From: JAHEJE01 sp965216335
GTDB lineage: Bacteria > Pseudomonadota > Alphaproteobacteria > Rhizobiales > Aestuariivirgaceae
NCBI GenBank assembly: GCA_965216335.1
Contig: OZ244154.1
Span: 2,294,001 to 2,358,000 of the forward strand
Direction of reading: 5' to 3'
Length of the DNA: 64,000 nt
The position numbers and the translations under genes are program-made. Below, in pieces: positions 17,525 to 26,472 of this stretch. The notes below the pieces were generated by a model that was not told the DNA's origin, made no database searches, and saw nothing but the letters and a program-made list of their open reading frames with translations. Position 1 is the first letter of the stretch. The number at the start of each line of letters is the position of its first letter.

Positions 17525-18016
17525 ATGGCTGGCCGTCATTTTGCGTTGCGCGGGCTCATCGCGGCAGTCTTGCTGAGCCTTTGGACCGTGGGCGCATCGG
17601 CGGAAATCGCCCAGCGCCCGGGCTGGGTGGTGCTGCCGTCAAGCCACAGTTTTTCCACCCTCGCCGGCCGCGTCGAACAGACCGCACGTGGCCTCAATCT
17701 CGGCGTCGTCTCGCGCGCCTCGGCCACCGTCGGTGTAAAGCGGCTGCTCAATCTGGACATCCCGGGCAATCTGGTATTGGGCCTCTATCATCCCAGTTTC
17801 GCTGCGCGCATGCTGAATGCCAGCATCGCCGCCGGCATCGAGGCACCCATCCGCGTCTACATCACCGAGAACTCCGGCGGCACAGCGACGTTGTCGTACA
17901 AGATGCCGTCGCACGTCTTTGCGCCCTACATGGACGAAGGCGGCGACGCGCTTAAGGAACTCGCCGACGAGTTGGACGCAATCTTCGACCAACTCGCCAA
18001 AGCTGCGGTTCAGTAA
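17525..18016 (+). CDS. DUF302 domain exported protein
   Basis: The 163-residue protein has a signal peptide (about 1-26, ALRGLIAAVLLSLWTVGASA). A DUF302 domain follows (about 40-150), recognised by the strand pattern around NLVLGLYHPSFAARMLNAS and the closing LSYKMPSHVF. DUF302 proteins are periplasmic or cytoplasmic and of unknown role, sometimes linked to heme or metal handling. The gene begins 78 bases after the preceding unknown exported protein. The gap from 18017 to 18128 shows nothing clear. Confidence 0.85.
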   Translation: MAGRHFALRGLIAAVLLSLWTVGASAEIAQRPGWVVLPSSHSFSTLAGRVEQTARGLNLGVVSRASATVGVKRLLNLDIPGNLVLGLYHPSFAARMLNASIAAGIEAPIRVYITENSGGTATLSYKMPSHVFAPYMDEGGDALKELADELDAIFDQLAKAAVQ

Positions 18017-18128
18017 CCGCACACCTTATGCGCACAACCGTTGCGTTTGACTCAAATGCGGACGGAAAACCGTTGTCAAAGCAGCGCGGTAAAACAGTCA
18101 GGAAAATCAACCGCCGGAAACGCTGGTA

Positions 18129-18485
18129 TCACTGGGCATCCGCAGGCGAAATCGATTGAATGTACGCCAACAAGTCGCCGATCTGCTGTGGCTCGAGAAT
18201 GAACTCCGGCATTTCCGGATGACCAACGGCGATGCCCTCGGCAAACGCCTCATACAACGACTCGAGCGGATACCGGCCGGACAACTCGCGCAGCGGCGGC
18301 GCCTCTTTCAACTTGCTGTAGTCATGCCGCCTCACAGCATGGCACTGCACACAACTCTTCGTTGCCAAAGCCATTCCCTTGGCCGCATCACCGGGATCGC
18401 CCCCCGCCAGGACCGGCAGCTGCGGCATTGCCAGGAAAGCAAAGGCCGCCGCAGTTGCCATCAACGTTGTTCTCGAACCGGTCAC
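18129..18485 (-). CDS. small class I cytochrome c, last gene of the cco operon
   Basis: The 118-residue protein has a signal peptide (about 1-27). A single heme-binding site CVQCH follows (Cys45, Cys48, His49), with a likely axial Met92 in HPEMPEF. It starts with GTG, which overlaps the ccoS stop (GTGA), so it is almost certainly translated with the cbb3 operon. A small soluble c-type cytochrome here could carry electrons to the oxidase or respond to the same low-oxygen regulation. It is not one of the standard cco products. Confidence 0.88.
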   Translation of the reverse strand: MTGSRTTLMATAAAFAFLAMPQLPVLAGGDPGDAAKGMALATKSCVQCHAVRRHDYSKLKEAPPLRELSGRYPLESLYEAFAEGIAVGHPEMPEFILEPQQIGDLLAYIQSISPADAQ

Positions 18486-18655
18486 GTCCTGCCCCCGTCC
18501 TGATCGCTGACCTCGTCGTCGTCATCCTCAAGAATGCGCATCGCCGCACCGTCGGGGTCGTCAAACTGACCCGACCTCAATGCCCAGATAAACGCTGCCA
18601 GGCCCAGAGCCCCGAGAAACAGCGCCACGGGTATGAGGATCAACAGGCCGTTCAT
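18482..18655 (-). CDS. ccoS: cbb3-type oxidase assembly protein CcoS
   Basis: This 57-residue gene reads MNGLLILIPVALFLGALGLA at the start: one membrane segment, then the conserved FIWALRSGQFDDPDG turn and an acidic tail (ILEDDDDEV). The W-x-x-x-x-GQFDD pattern is the CcoS/FixS hallmark. It is needed for heme or copper insertion into cbb3 oxidase. The ATG overlaps the ccoI stop (ATGA) and the TGA overlaps the next gene's GTG. Confidence 0.95.
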   Translation of the reverse strand: MNGLLILIPVALFLGALGLAAFIWALRSGQFDDPDGAAMRILEDDDDEVSDQDGGRT

Positions 18656-20907
18656 GGCGAACTCGCCTTTGCTGCATCACCCGGCCCGGTCTTCCAGCGC
18701 AACCGCAGCGCATTGCCGGTGACCACCAGCGAAGAAGTGGACATTGCAATGGCCGCAACCAGCGGCGAGGCAAGCCCGGCAATTGCCACCGGCACGGCAA
18801 TCAGGTTGTACAGCGCGGCAAGCGCAAAGTTCTGCTTCACCAGCCGGTTTGCCCAGCGCGCAGTGCGCACGGCCTTGGTCACCGATCCGAGGCCGGTTCC
18901 GAGAAACACCAGTCCGGCCGCCGTACGCCCGATATCGCTGGCGCTTGCCGGTGCCATGGAGGCATGCGCCGCTGCCAGCGCCGGGGCATCGTTGATCCCG
19001 TCACCGACCATCAGCACCTGACGCCCGACCCCTTCCAGGCGCGACACAAAGGCCGCCTTGTCCTGTGGCTTCAAACCTGCATGCCAGCTGTCCACCCCGA
19101 CATCACCGGCCACCGCCGCAACCGTCTCGGCCCGGTCCCCGGACAGGATAATGGTTTCAAACCCCATCGCCCTGAGCGCACTGACGGTGGGGGCCGCGTC
19201 CTCACGCAGATCGTCCCGGAAGGTGAAACGCTGCGGCGCCTCTCCATCCGCGGCAAAGAACAACTCCGCGGCGGCGCGATCCGGCATCGGCGGCGCGCCG
19301 GTCCAGTCGCGGCTGCCGATCCGTACTTCGCGGCCCGCCAACATGCCCCGCAAGCCATACCCCGGCGTCTCGCTGACATCCTCCACGACCGCCGGTGCGA
19401 TCCGCTCATTGGCAAGCGCACCAGCCAGCGCCCGCGACAGCGGATGGGTCGAATGCTGTGCTAGACCGGCAGCAACAGCCAGGGTTTCAGTGGAGACGGC
19501 CGGCAAGGCCTCCAGCTTGAGATTGCCCTTGGTCAGCGTACCGGTCTTGTCGAAAACCACGGTATCGATACCGGCAAGGCGTTCCAGCACCGCACCGTCC
19601 TTGATCATGATGCCTGAGCGCATCAGCACGCCGCTTGCCACCACCTGGACCGCCGGCACTGCCAGCCCCAGGGCGCACGGACAAGTGATGATCAGCACGG
19701 CAACCGCCGTCAAAAGTGCCGCGTGCCAGCCCGCCCCTGCCGCCAGCCAGCCAATGAAGGTAAGCGCCGCGACAACATGCACCAGCGGCGCATAGATGGC
19801 TGCCGCGCGATCCGCCAGACGCACGAACCGCGATTTGCCCTGTTCGGCCGCCTCCATCATCCGCACCACCTCGGCCAGGAAGCTATCCTCGCCCGCCGCC
19901 GAGACTTCGATTTCCACCGCACCGGTCAGATTGAGCGTCCCCGCTTCCACTGCGTCCCCCGGTTGAATGCGCTCCGGCGCCGCCTCACCGGTAACGATCG
20001 ACCGGTCGAGATCACTCGAACCGCTCACCACCTGGCCGTCCGCCGGCACCCGCTCACCGGCCATGACCGCCAGCCGCATACCCGGGCGGACGGCGGAAAT
20101 CACCATGAACCGCCGCCGGCCATCGGGCTCAATGACGGTCGCGCCTTGTGCATTCAGCGACACCAGCTGGTTGACCGCCGAATAGGCCCGTGCCCTCATC
20201 ATATGATCGAGCGTACGGCCCGCCAGCAGGAAGAACAGCAGCATGACCGCAGCGTCGAAATAGGCATCCGCCCCGCCCGTTGCCGTTTCATACAGGCTCA
20301 TGCCTGCGGCCAGAACAACCGCCAGCGAGATCGGCACGTCCATGTTGAGGTGACCGTTGCGCAATGCCGCAAACGCCGAGCGCAAAAACGGCCGAGACGA
20401 ATAGGCGATCGCCGGCAGGGCGATCAGGGCCGATATCCAGTGAAACAGATCGCGCGTCGCAGCCTCGGCGCCGGACCATATCGACACCGACAGCAACATG
20501 ACGTTTCCCGCCGCAAACCCCGCCACTGCCAGCGCCAGAAGCAGTTCGCGGCCAACGGCGTCGGACGCCTTGCTCGCCGGTTCATCCGCAGCAAAGGGCC
20601 GGACATCGAACCCCAGGTCCTCAACCGCCGCCAGAAGCTTACCGGGCTCGAGCTGCCCGGTCCGCCAATCGATGGCCACCCGCTTGGTGGACAGGTTGAC
20701 CCGGGCCGTCTCAACCCCTTCGATTTCGCCTAGCCGCTTTTCAATACGCGAGATACATCCCGCGCAGTGCATTCCGGGCACCAGGAGATCGAGATGAGAA
20801 AGGCCGTTCTCCTTGGCAGTCACCCAGCCGGACAGGTCTCCGGCCCAGGCCAAGGCACTGCGGCCTGTCTTGGCGGCGCCGTTTTCGAACTTGGCAAGCG
20901 CCGGCAT
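18652..20907 (-). CDS. ccoI: copper-translocating P-type ATPase for cbb3 assembly
   Basis: The 751-residue protein has an N-terminal heavy-metal domain (GMHCAGC at about 45-51) and eight expected membrane segments. It carries the CPC ion-binding motif (ITCPCALGLAVP), the phosphorylation site DKTGTLTKGN, the STHPLSRAL motif and the hinge GDGINDAPAL. This CcoI/FixI subfamily exports copper to the periplasm for the CcoN binuclear centre. It starts 3 bases after ccoH and overlaps ccoS by 4 bases. Confidence 0.96.
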   Translation of the reverse strand: MPALAKFENGAAKTGRSALAWAGDLSGWVTAKENGLSHLDLLVPGMHCAGCISRIEKRLGEIEGVETARVNLSTKRVAIDWRTGQLEPGKLLAAVEDLGFDVRPFAADEPASKASDAVGRELLLALAVAGFAAGNVMLLSVSIWSGAEAATRDLFHWISALIALPAIAYSSRPFLRSAFAALRNGHLNMDVPISLAVVLAAGMSLYETATGGADAYFDAAVMLLFFLLAGRTLDHMMRARAYSAVNQLVSLNAQGATVIEPDGRRRFMVISAVRPGMRLAVMAGERVPADGQVVSGSSDLDRSIVTGEAAPERIQPGDAVEAGTLNLTGAVEIEVSAAGEDSFLAEVVRMMEAAEQGKSRFVRLADRAAAIYAPLVHVVAALTFIGWLAAGAGWHAALLTAVAVLIITCPCALGLAVPAVQVVASGVLMRSGIMIKDGAVLERLAGIDTVVFDKTGTLTKGNLKLEALPAVSTETLAVAAGLAQHSTHPLSRALAGALANERIAPAVVEDVSETPGYGLRGMLAGREVRIGSRDWTGAPPMPDRAAAELFFAADGEAPQRFTFRDDLREDAAPTVSALRAMGFETIILSGDRAETVAAVAGDVGVDSWHAGLKPQDKAAFVSRLEGVGRQVLMVGDGINDAPALAAAHASMAPASASDIGRTAAGLVFLGTGLGSVTKAVRTARWANRLVKQNFALAALYNLIAVPVAIAGLASPLVAAIAMSTSSLVVTGNALRLRWKTGPGDAAKASSP

Positions 20908-20910
20908 GGT

Positions 20911-21405
20911 TCACGCACCCTGCCTGACAAAGAACCGGAACACCTGCCGGTAGCTCTCGCCCGTCGGGCTTCCTGCCGTGACATCGGCTTGCCATTGCCC
21001 AGGTTCAAGGCTTGCCGCTGCCCCGTAGGAGCCATCGGGCTGATGGGTCAGCGGCACATCATGATCCCGGTGCTCATGGGCCGGCACCGACAGCCGGGCG
21101 GTCACCTTCAGGCCTTCGACCAGCCGCCCGCGGGCATTGCGCACATAGATGCGCACGAAGCCCTTGGCGTGCCTGAATTCGCTGGTCCATCCGAGCCGGT
21201 CTTGCCGGCGCGCTTCATCGAGAACCTCATTGTACTCCTGGCTTGCGACATAACTGTTCTCGACCACCAGCCCCGTCCAGCTGCCCACCGCCAGAAAGGC
21301 CAGCAGCCCGTTCACGGCAATCGTCACGCCGAACAGGCCGCAGATCCACAACAACATGTGCCTGCCTGTGAACCTGCGCTCGCCAGGAGTGTTGGTGTCG
21401 TTCAT
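20911..21405 (-). CDS. ccoH: cbb3 oxidase assembly protein FixH/CcoH
   Basis: The 164-residue protein has one N-terminal membrane segment (about 11-35, HMLLWICGLFGVTIAVNGLL). A periplasmic beta-sandwich follows with the FixH features VVENSYVASQEYN, a GWTSEFR strand and the ending GQWQADVTA. It helps assemble CcoP and copper loading. The ATG overlaps the ccoG stop by 4 bases. Confidence 0.92.
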   Translation of the reverse strand: MNDTNTPGERRFTGRHMLLWICGLFGVTIAVNGLLAFLAVGSWTGLVVENSYVASQEYNEVLDEARRQDRLGWTSEFRHAKGFVRIYVRNARGRLVEGLKVTARLSVPAHEHRDHDVPLTHQPDGSYGAAASLEPGQWQADVTAGSPTGESYRQVFRFFVRQGA

Positions 21406-22898
21406 TGCCCGGCAGCCTTGTCAGGTGCGGCGAACGATGAGTCATAGGCAGACGTCTCACCACTTGCCGCATCGCTCACCGTGAAGGTGATGGCGTTGTG
21501 CTCCCCCGGAATGCGATCCGGTACAACACGCACATAGACCTTTATCGAGCGCACTTTGTCGGGCTCGGCATCGATGACGATCTGGCGCGCCGGAGCCGCG
21601 TCCGAGCCTGCGATCGTCATCTCTGCACCGTCGATTCCCGACAGCGTCACGGTAAACGTGCGCGGCTCGGCCTGCATGTTGGAAATCTTGACGGTATAGC
21701 CATTGCGGATTGATCCGTCCGACAGCAGAACGAACTGCGGATTGCGGTCGTGCAGCACCGAAACGTCGAGCCGGTCGCGCACCGCCAGCGAGTACGCCAT
21801 GATCAGGCCGATTGCCGACCAGACGGCGAAATAGATAAAGGTGCGCGGCCGGATGAACGAGCGCCAGTGGGTCGGCGCTTCGACACCCTTGACGTTCGAG
21901 GCATAGTCATTGAGCGTTGCATAGGAGATCAGTCCGCGCGGTTTGCCGATCTTCTCCATCACCCCGTTGCAGGCATCGATGCACAACGCGCAGGTAATGC
22001 ATTCCAGCTGCTGGCCGTCACGGATATCGATGCCTTGCGGGCACACAGCCACGCACAAATTGCAATCGATACAATCACCCAGCGCACCTTCGCCGGCCTT
22101 CTTGCGCACCTTGTGGCCGCCACGCGGCTCGCCGCGCCAGCCGTTGTAGGTGACGACCAGCGAGTGCTCGTCCAGCATGGCCGCCTGAATACGCGGCCAC
22201 GGGCACATGTAGGTGCACACCTGCTCACGCATGAAGCCGGCAAAGACGTATGTCGTCGCGGTGAGGATGGCGACCGTGGAATAGGCGACCAGCGGAGCGT
22301 TGAACGTCAGAAAGTTCGCCAGCAGCGTCGGCGCATCGGCAAAGTAGAAGATCCACGCCCCCCCGGTTGCCATGGCGATCATGATCCAGACGACATGCTT
22401 CGATACGCGCTTTCTGATCTTCTCGAAAGCCCACGGTGCCTTGTCGAGTTTGATCCGGGCATTGCGGTCGCCTTCGATGAACCGCTCGACGACCAGAAAC
22501 AGGTCGACCCACACCGTCTGCGGGCAGGTGTAGCCGCACCACGCACGGCCAACGGTCGACGTGACAAGGAACAGGCCGATGCCCGCCATCACCAGCAGGC
22601 CCGCGACGTAATAGAACTCCTGCGGCCAGATTTCGATGAAGAAGAAGTAGAACCGCCGGTTCGCCAGATCGACCAATACCGCCTGGTCAGGCGCATGCGG
22701 CCCCCGGTCCCAGCGCAGCCAGGGAGTGATGTAATAGACACCAAGGGTGATCAGCATCACCCACCATTTCAGTTTCCTGAAAGTGCCTTCAACGCGTTTG
22801 GGAAATATCTTCTTGCGCGCCGCATACAGGGCACGCTTATCCTTGGAGTTGACCGCCTCGACATCGAGACGGTCAACACTCTTGTAGACTGTCGTCAT
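21402..22898 (-). CDS. ccoG: cbb3 oxidase accessory ferredoxin-like protein CcoG
   Basis: The 498-residue membrane protein has about five hydrophobic segments and an early CGYTCPQTVW site. Two 4Fe-4S ferredoxin-like clusters follow in CIDCNLCVAVCPQGID and CITCALCIDACN (about residues 270-310). The C-terminal region is an Ig-like periplasmic domain. CcoG reduces copper for cbb3 maturation. It lies 21 bases downstream of ccoP and overlaps ccoH by 4 bases. Confidence 0.95.
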   Translation of the reverse strand: MTTVYKSVDRLDVEAVNSKDKRALYAARKKIFPKRVEGTFRKLKWWVMLITLGVYYITPWLRWDRGPHAPDQAVLVDLANRRFYFFFIEIWPQEFYYVAGLLVMAGIGLFLVTSTVGRAWCGYTCPQTVWVDLFLVVERFIEGDRNARIKLDKAPWAFEKIRKRVSKHVVWIMIAMATGGAWIFYFADAPTLLANFLTFNAPLVAYSTVAILTATTYVFAGFMREQVCTYMCPWPRIQAAMLDEHSLVVTYNGWRGEPRGGHKVRKKAGEGALGDCIDCNLCVAVCPQGIDIRDGQQLECITCALCIDACNGVMEKIGKPRGLISYATLNDYASNVKGVEAPTHWRSFIRPRTFIYFAVWSAIGLIMAYSLAVRDRLDVSVLHDRNPQFVLLSDGSIRNGYTVKISNMQAEPRTFTVTLSGIDGAEMTIAGSDAAPARQIVIDAEPDKVRSIKVYVRVVPDRIPGEHNAITFTVSDAASGETSAYDSSFAAPDKAAGQ

Positions 22899-22919
22899 GC
22901 AGCACCGCCTGTGCCGGTT

Positions 22920-23795
22920 TTACTCACCGCCGCCCAGGGAATGAATATAGACGGCCAACTGCTTGATTGTCACCTCATCCAGCCGGTGGGCCCACGCCGG
23001 CATGACGCCGTGGCGCGGATTCTGGATCTGCCGCACGAGCTGCTCGCGCTCGCCGCCATAGAACCAGATCGCATCGGTCAGGTTGGGCGCGCCCTGTTCC
23101 TGGTCGCCCTTGCCGGCATCACCATGGCACGCTGCACAATTCTCGGCATAGGCCGTCTCGCCGCGCGCCGCCCCGGCTGCATCATGGTCCTGGCCGGCCA
23201 GTTTCAGCACATACTCCGCGGTGTCGCGAATCTGCGCGGTCTCCAGCAACTCATCGCGCCCGAAGGCCGGCATTTCGCTGCTGCGCGTATCGTCGTTTCC
23301 GGCAAAGCGGATGCCGTTGGCGATACTCGTGTGGATGGCTTCGAGCGAACCGCCCCACAGCCAGTCGTCGTCATTGAGGTTGGGATAGCCCCCGCCGCCC
23401 TGGGCGCCGGTGCCATGACACTGCACACAGTTGACGCGGTAGGCCGAAGCACCGCCGGCCACGGCAAACTGGTTGAGGTCCGCATCCTTGCGGATCTCGT
23501 CCAGCGACGACGTCCTGATCCGTTCGATCATGCCGGACCGGGAATCGGTGGCCTGCTTGATCTGATCGGCAACCGCTCCACGGCTGGAATAGTTCCAGAT
23601 ACCCTTGGTCGCTTCGCTCACCAGCGGGATCGCCGGATAAACGATGACATAGCCGATGGCCCAAATGATGGTGGCGTAAAACGTCCACAGCCACCACCGC
23701 GGCATCGGCGTATCGAGTTCCCTGATGCCATCCCACTCATGACCTGTTGTCTCGGTTCCTGAGATTTCGTCGATGTGTCTGTCGGTCATGATCAA
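22920..23795 (-). CDS. ccoP: cbb3-type cytochrome c oxidase subunit III (diheme)
   Basis: The 291-residue protein has one N-terminal membrane helix (about 33-53, WWLWTFYATIIWAIGYVIVY). Two heme c sites follow, CVQCH (about 119-123) and CAACH (about 204-208), each with later Met-containing loops. It carries electrons from soluble cytochrome or the bc1 complex towards CcoO and CcoN in the periplasm. Length is normal. Its ATG overlaps the ccoQ stop by 4 bases. Confidence 0.96.
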   Translation of the reverse strand: MIMTDRHIDEISGTETTGHEWDGIRELDTPMPRWWLWTFYATIIWAIGYVIVYPAIPLVSEATKGIWNYSSRGAVADQIKQATDSRSGMIERIRTSSLDEIRKDADLNQFAVAGGASAYRVNCVQCHGTGAQGGGGYPNLNDDDWLWGGSLEAIHTSIANGIRFAGNDDTRSSEMPAFGRDELLETAQIRDTAEYVLKLAGQDHDAAGAARGETAYAENCAACHGDAGKGDQEQGAPNLTDAIWFYGGEREQLVRQIQNPRHGVMPAWAHRLDEVTIKQLAVYIHSLGGGE

Positions 23796-23941
23796 TCCTC
23801 TTGCAGCGGGATCTTCGCCGCGTCTTCATATGACTTGCGGGCCCACGGACGGAACGTGAATGCAACAACCGCGATGAAAACGATCATCAGGTAGACCAGG
23901 CCCCAGCTATCCGCGAGATGGCGCAATGTGTCGTAATCCAT
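23792..23941 (-). CDS. ccoQ: cbb3-type oxidase small subunit CcoQ
   Basis: This 49-residue peptide starts MDYDTLRHLADSWGLVYLMI. It has a single membrane segment (about 14-31) and a basic tail ending KIPLQED, as CcoQ proteins do; they stabilise the complex. The ATG at 23941 has TAGGAG upstream with 8 bases of spacing, which decides against the longer frame beginning at 24031 inside ccoO. It overlaps ccoP by 4 bases. Confidence 0.92.
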   Translation of the reverse strand: MDYDTLRHLADSWGLVYLMIVFIAVVAFTFRPWARKSYEDAAKIPLQED

Positions 23942-23951
23942 GTTCCAGCTC

Positions 23952-24683
23952 CTAGCGGTAGTTTTCTTCGGCCTTGTAGACCGAAAAATCGACCAGTGTG
24001 CCGAGCATCTGCAGATAGGCCACCAGCGCATCCATCTCGCTCAGCATCTTGGGGTCGCCGTCGAAGTCACGGATCTGCGCCTTGGGATAACGCGCCGCGA
24101 CGGCATCGGCACCGTCCGAATCGGCATCGGCCTGCGCTTTCAGGTCTGCCTCGGCATTCTCGATCATCTCATCGGAGTAAGGCACGCCGACGGCGACATT
24201 GGCCTTCAAATGCGCCACGATGTCGTCGGTCCGCAGCGGCGTCTCCTTCAGGAACGCATAGGGCGGCATGATGGATTCGGGCACGACCGACTGCGGATTG
24301 ACCAGATGTTCGACATGCCAGTCATCCGAGTAGCGCCCGCCGACCCGGGCAAGGTCCGGCCCGGTGCGTTTTGAACCCCACTGGAACGGATGGTCATACA
24401 TGCTCTCGGCCGCCAATGAATAGTGGCCGTAACGTTCGACCTCGTCGCGGAACGGACGAATCATCTGGGAGTGGCAGGTGTAGCAGCCCTCACGGATGTA
24501 GATATTGCGTCCCTTGAGCTCCAGCGGCGAATAGGGCCGCATACCTTCCACCTTCTCGATAGTGTTCTGCAGATAGAACAGCGGTGCGATCTCGACGATA
24601 CCGCCGATCGACACCACCGCCAACGACAGCACCATCAGCAAGGTGGCGTTCTTCTCGATCACTGCATGGGTAAACTTTGCCAT
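23952..24683 (-). CDS. ccoO: cbb3-type cytochrome c oxidase subunit II (monoheme)
   Basis: The 243-residue protein has one membrane helix (about 14-38) and a heme site CYTCH (about 67-71) followed by SQMIRPFRDEVERYG, the CcoO signature. A Met ligand region follows at SIMPPYAFL. The ATG at 24683 is preceded by GAGGAGG, so the longer frame to 24770 overlapping ccoN is rejected. It lies 13 bases after ccoN. Confidence 0.96.
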   Translation of the reverse strand: MAKFTHAVIEKNATLLMVLSLAVVSIGGIVEIAPLFYLQNTIEKVEGMRPYSPLELKGRNIYIREGCYTCHSQMIRPFRDEVERYGHYSLAAESMYDHPFQWGSKRTGPDLARVGGRYSDDWHVEHLVNPQSVVPESIMPPYAFLKETPLRTDDIVAHLKANVAVGVPYSDEMIENAEADLKAQADADSDGADAVAARYPKAQIRDFDGDPKMLSEMDALVAYLQMLGTLVDFSVYKAEENYR

Positions 24684-24696
24684 GGCTCTGTCCTCC

Positions 24697-26292
24697 TCAC
24701 TCTGCCGGTTGGGCGAGGACATCCATCGCCGCTTCTTCGCGTTCCTTGCCGCGAATGGTCTGATAGACATTCCAGGCCATCACCAAGCCGCCGCCCAGAT
24801 AGAGCAGGCCACCGAAGGTGCGTGCCACATAGGCCCAATGAACCGCCTGGACCGACTCGGCGAACGAGTAGACCAGGAAGCCGTTGGCATCATATTCACG
24901 CCACATCAGTCCCTGCGTGATACCGGCCACCCACAGCACCGCGGCATAAATAACGATGCCGAGCGTGGCGAGCCAGAAGTGCCAGTTGACCAGCCGGTAG
25001 CTGTACAGCCGGCTGCGGCCCCACAATTTCGGCACCAGGTAATAGACCGACGCAAAGGAAATCATGCCGACCCAACCCAGCGCGCCCGAGTGCACGTGGC
25101 CAATGGTCCAGTCGGTGTAGTGGCTCAGGGAGTTGACGGCCTTGATGGACATCATCGGCCCCTCGAAGGTCGACATGCCGTAAAAGGCGATCGCAAGCAC
25201 CATCATGCGGATGATCGGATCGGTGCGCAGCTTGTCCCAGGCGCCCGAAAGCGTCATCAGGCCGTTGATCATCCCGCCCCAGGACGGCATCCACAGCATG
25301 ATCGAGAACACCATGCCCAGCGTCTGCGCCCAGTCGGGCAACGCCGTGTAGTGCAGGTGGTGCGGACCGGCCCAGATGTACAGAAAGATCAGCGACCAGA
25401 AGTGAATGATCGACAGCCTGTAGGAGTAAACCGGCCGCTCAGCCTGCTTGGGCATGAAATAGTACATCATGCCGAGGAAGCCGGCGGTCAGGAAGAATCC
25501 AACCGCGTTGTGGCCGTACCACCACTGGGTCAGCGCATCCTGCACCCCGGCAAACAGCGGATAGCTCTTTGAGCCGAATATCGACACCGGCACCGCCAGG
25601 TTGTTGACGATGTGCAGCATCGCAACCGTGACAATGAACGCCAGATAGAACCAGTTGGCGACATAGATGTGCGGTTCCTTGCGCTTGAACAGCGTGCCCA
25701 TGAACACCATCAGATAGGCCACCCAGACAATGGTCAGCCACAGATCGATGTACCACTCGGGTTCGGCATATTCTTTCGACTGGGTAACCCCCATCAGATA
25801 GCCGGTGGCCGCCAGGACGATGAACAGCTGGTAGCCCCAGAAGACGAACCAGGCGGTGTTTCCGAGCGCCAGGCGGGCGTGGCAGGTCCGTTGCACGACA
25901 TAAAAGCTCGTGCAAAGCAAAGCGTTGCCGCCGAAGGCAAAAACCACCGCGGAAGTATGCAGTGGGCGCAGCCGGCCGAAGTTCGTCCAACCCCATTCCA
26001 GGTTGAGGGCCGGATACGCCAGCTGCGCTGCGACAATCACGCCGACGAGAAAACCGGCAATGCCCCAGAACAACGTCGCAATCGCACCATAGCGCACGAC
26101 ACCGTCAAGATACTTGCCTTCCGGTTCGCCTTTGCCCTCGCCGCGGCGTGCAGTGACGATGATCGCGATGACGCACGCAACCGCAACAATCCAGGCGTGT
26201 GCCGCAAACAAGCCGTCATGCGCTTTGGCAGCAGCCACCAAAGCCGCCAGAAGACCGAGAAAGTACAGTCCTATTTTTCCTAAGACATCCAT
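24697..26292 (-). CDS. ccoN: cbb3-type cytochrome c oxidase catalytic subunit I
   Basis: The 531-residue integral membrane protein has about twelve to fourteen hydrophobic segments. It holds the histidines for heme b, heme b3 and CuB, including the WYGHNAVGFFLTAGFLGMMY stretch, GPHHLHYTALPDW and HVHSGALGW. It reduces oxygen with high affinity and pumps protons. As the first gene of the operon it sits 100 bases from an FNR/FixK-type palindrome that probably activates it at low oxygen. Confidence 0.97.
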   Translation of the reverse strand: MDVLGKIGLYFLGLLAALVAAAKAHDGLFAAHAWIVAVACVIAIIVTARRGEGKGEPEGKYLDGVVRYGAIATLFWGIAGFLVGVIVAAQLAYPALNLEWGWTNFGRLRPLHTSAVVFAFGGNALLCTSFYVVQRTCHARLALGNTAWFVFWGYQLFIVLAATGYLMGVTQSKEYAEPEWYIDLWLTIVWVAYLMVFMGTLFKRKEPHIYVANWFYLAFIVTVAMLHIVNNLAVPVSIFGSKSYPLFAGVQDALTQWWYGHNAVGFFLTAGFLGMMYYFMPKQAERPVYSYRLSIIHFWSLIFLYIWAGPHHLHYTALPDWAQTLGMVFSIMLWMPSWGGMINGLMTLSGAWDKLRTDPIIRMMVLAIAFYGMSTFEGPMMSIKAVNSLSHYTDWTIGHVHSGALGWVGMISFASVYYLVPKLWGRSRLYSYRLVNWHFWLATLGIVIYAAVLWVAGITQGLMWREYDANGFLVYSFAESVQAVHWAYVARTFGGLLYLGGGLVMAWNVYQTIRGKEREEAAMDVLAQPAE

Positions 26293-26392
26293 GAGTAGTC
26301 CCCGAACTCGAAATTATCGCCTGCGCGTTGGTCCGCACGCCCGAAAATGGTTGCTCCGCTGATCCGGACTAGACCGCTACGCGGTTCTTGGT

Positions 26393-26410
26393 CTTTGATC
26401 TGTATCAAAG
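26393..26410. promoter_or_regulatory. FNR/FixK-type operator between ccoN and the hemerythrin gene
   Basis: CTTTGAT-CTGT-ATCAAAG is a perfect 18-bp palindrome containing the consensus TTGAT-N4-ATCAA (26395-26408). If the site centres at -41.5, transcription would start near 26360 towards ccoN and near 26443 towards the hemerythrin gene. The site is symmetric and could serve both directions. Confidence 0.9.
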
Positions 26411-26472
26411 CCACCCGGTCAACATTCCCGCAATCATGCTCCCGACCAAGATGCACAGGATTGTATACGAAC

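Noticed and set aside
21750..23762. 670-residue plus-strand open frame
   Set aside because: It is antisense to ccoG and ccoP, which have strong motifs and tight operon spacing.
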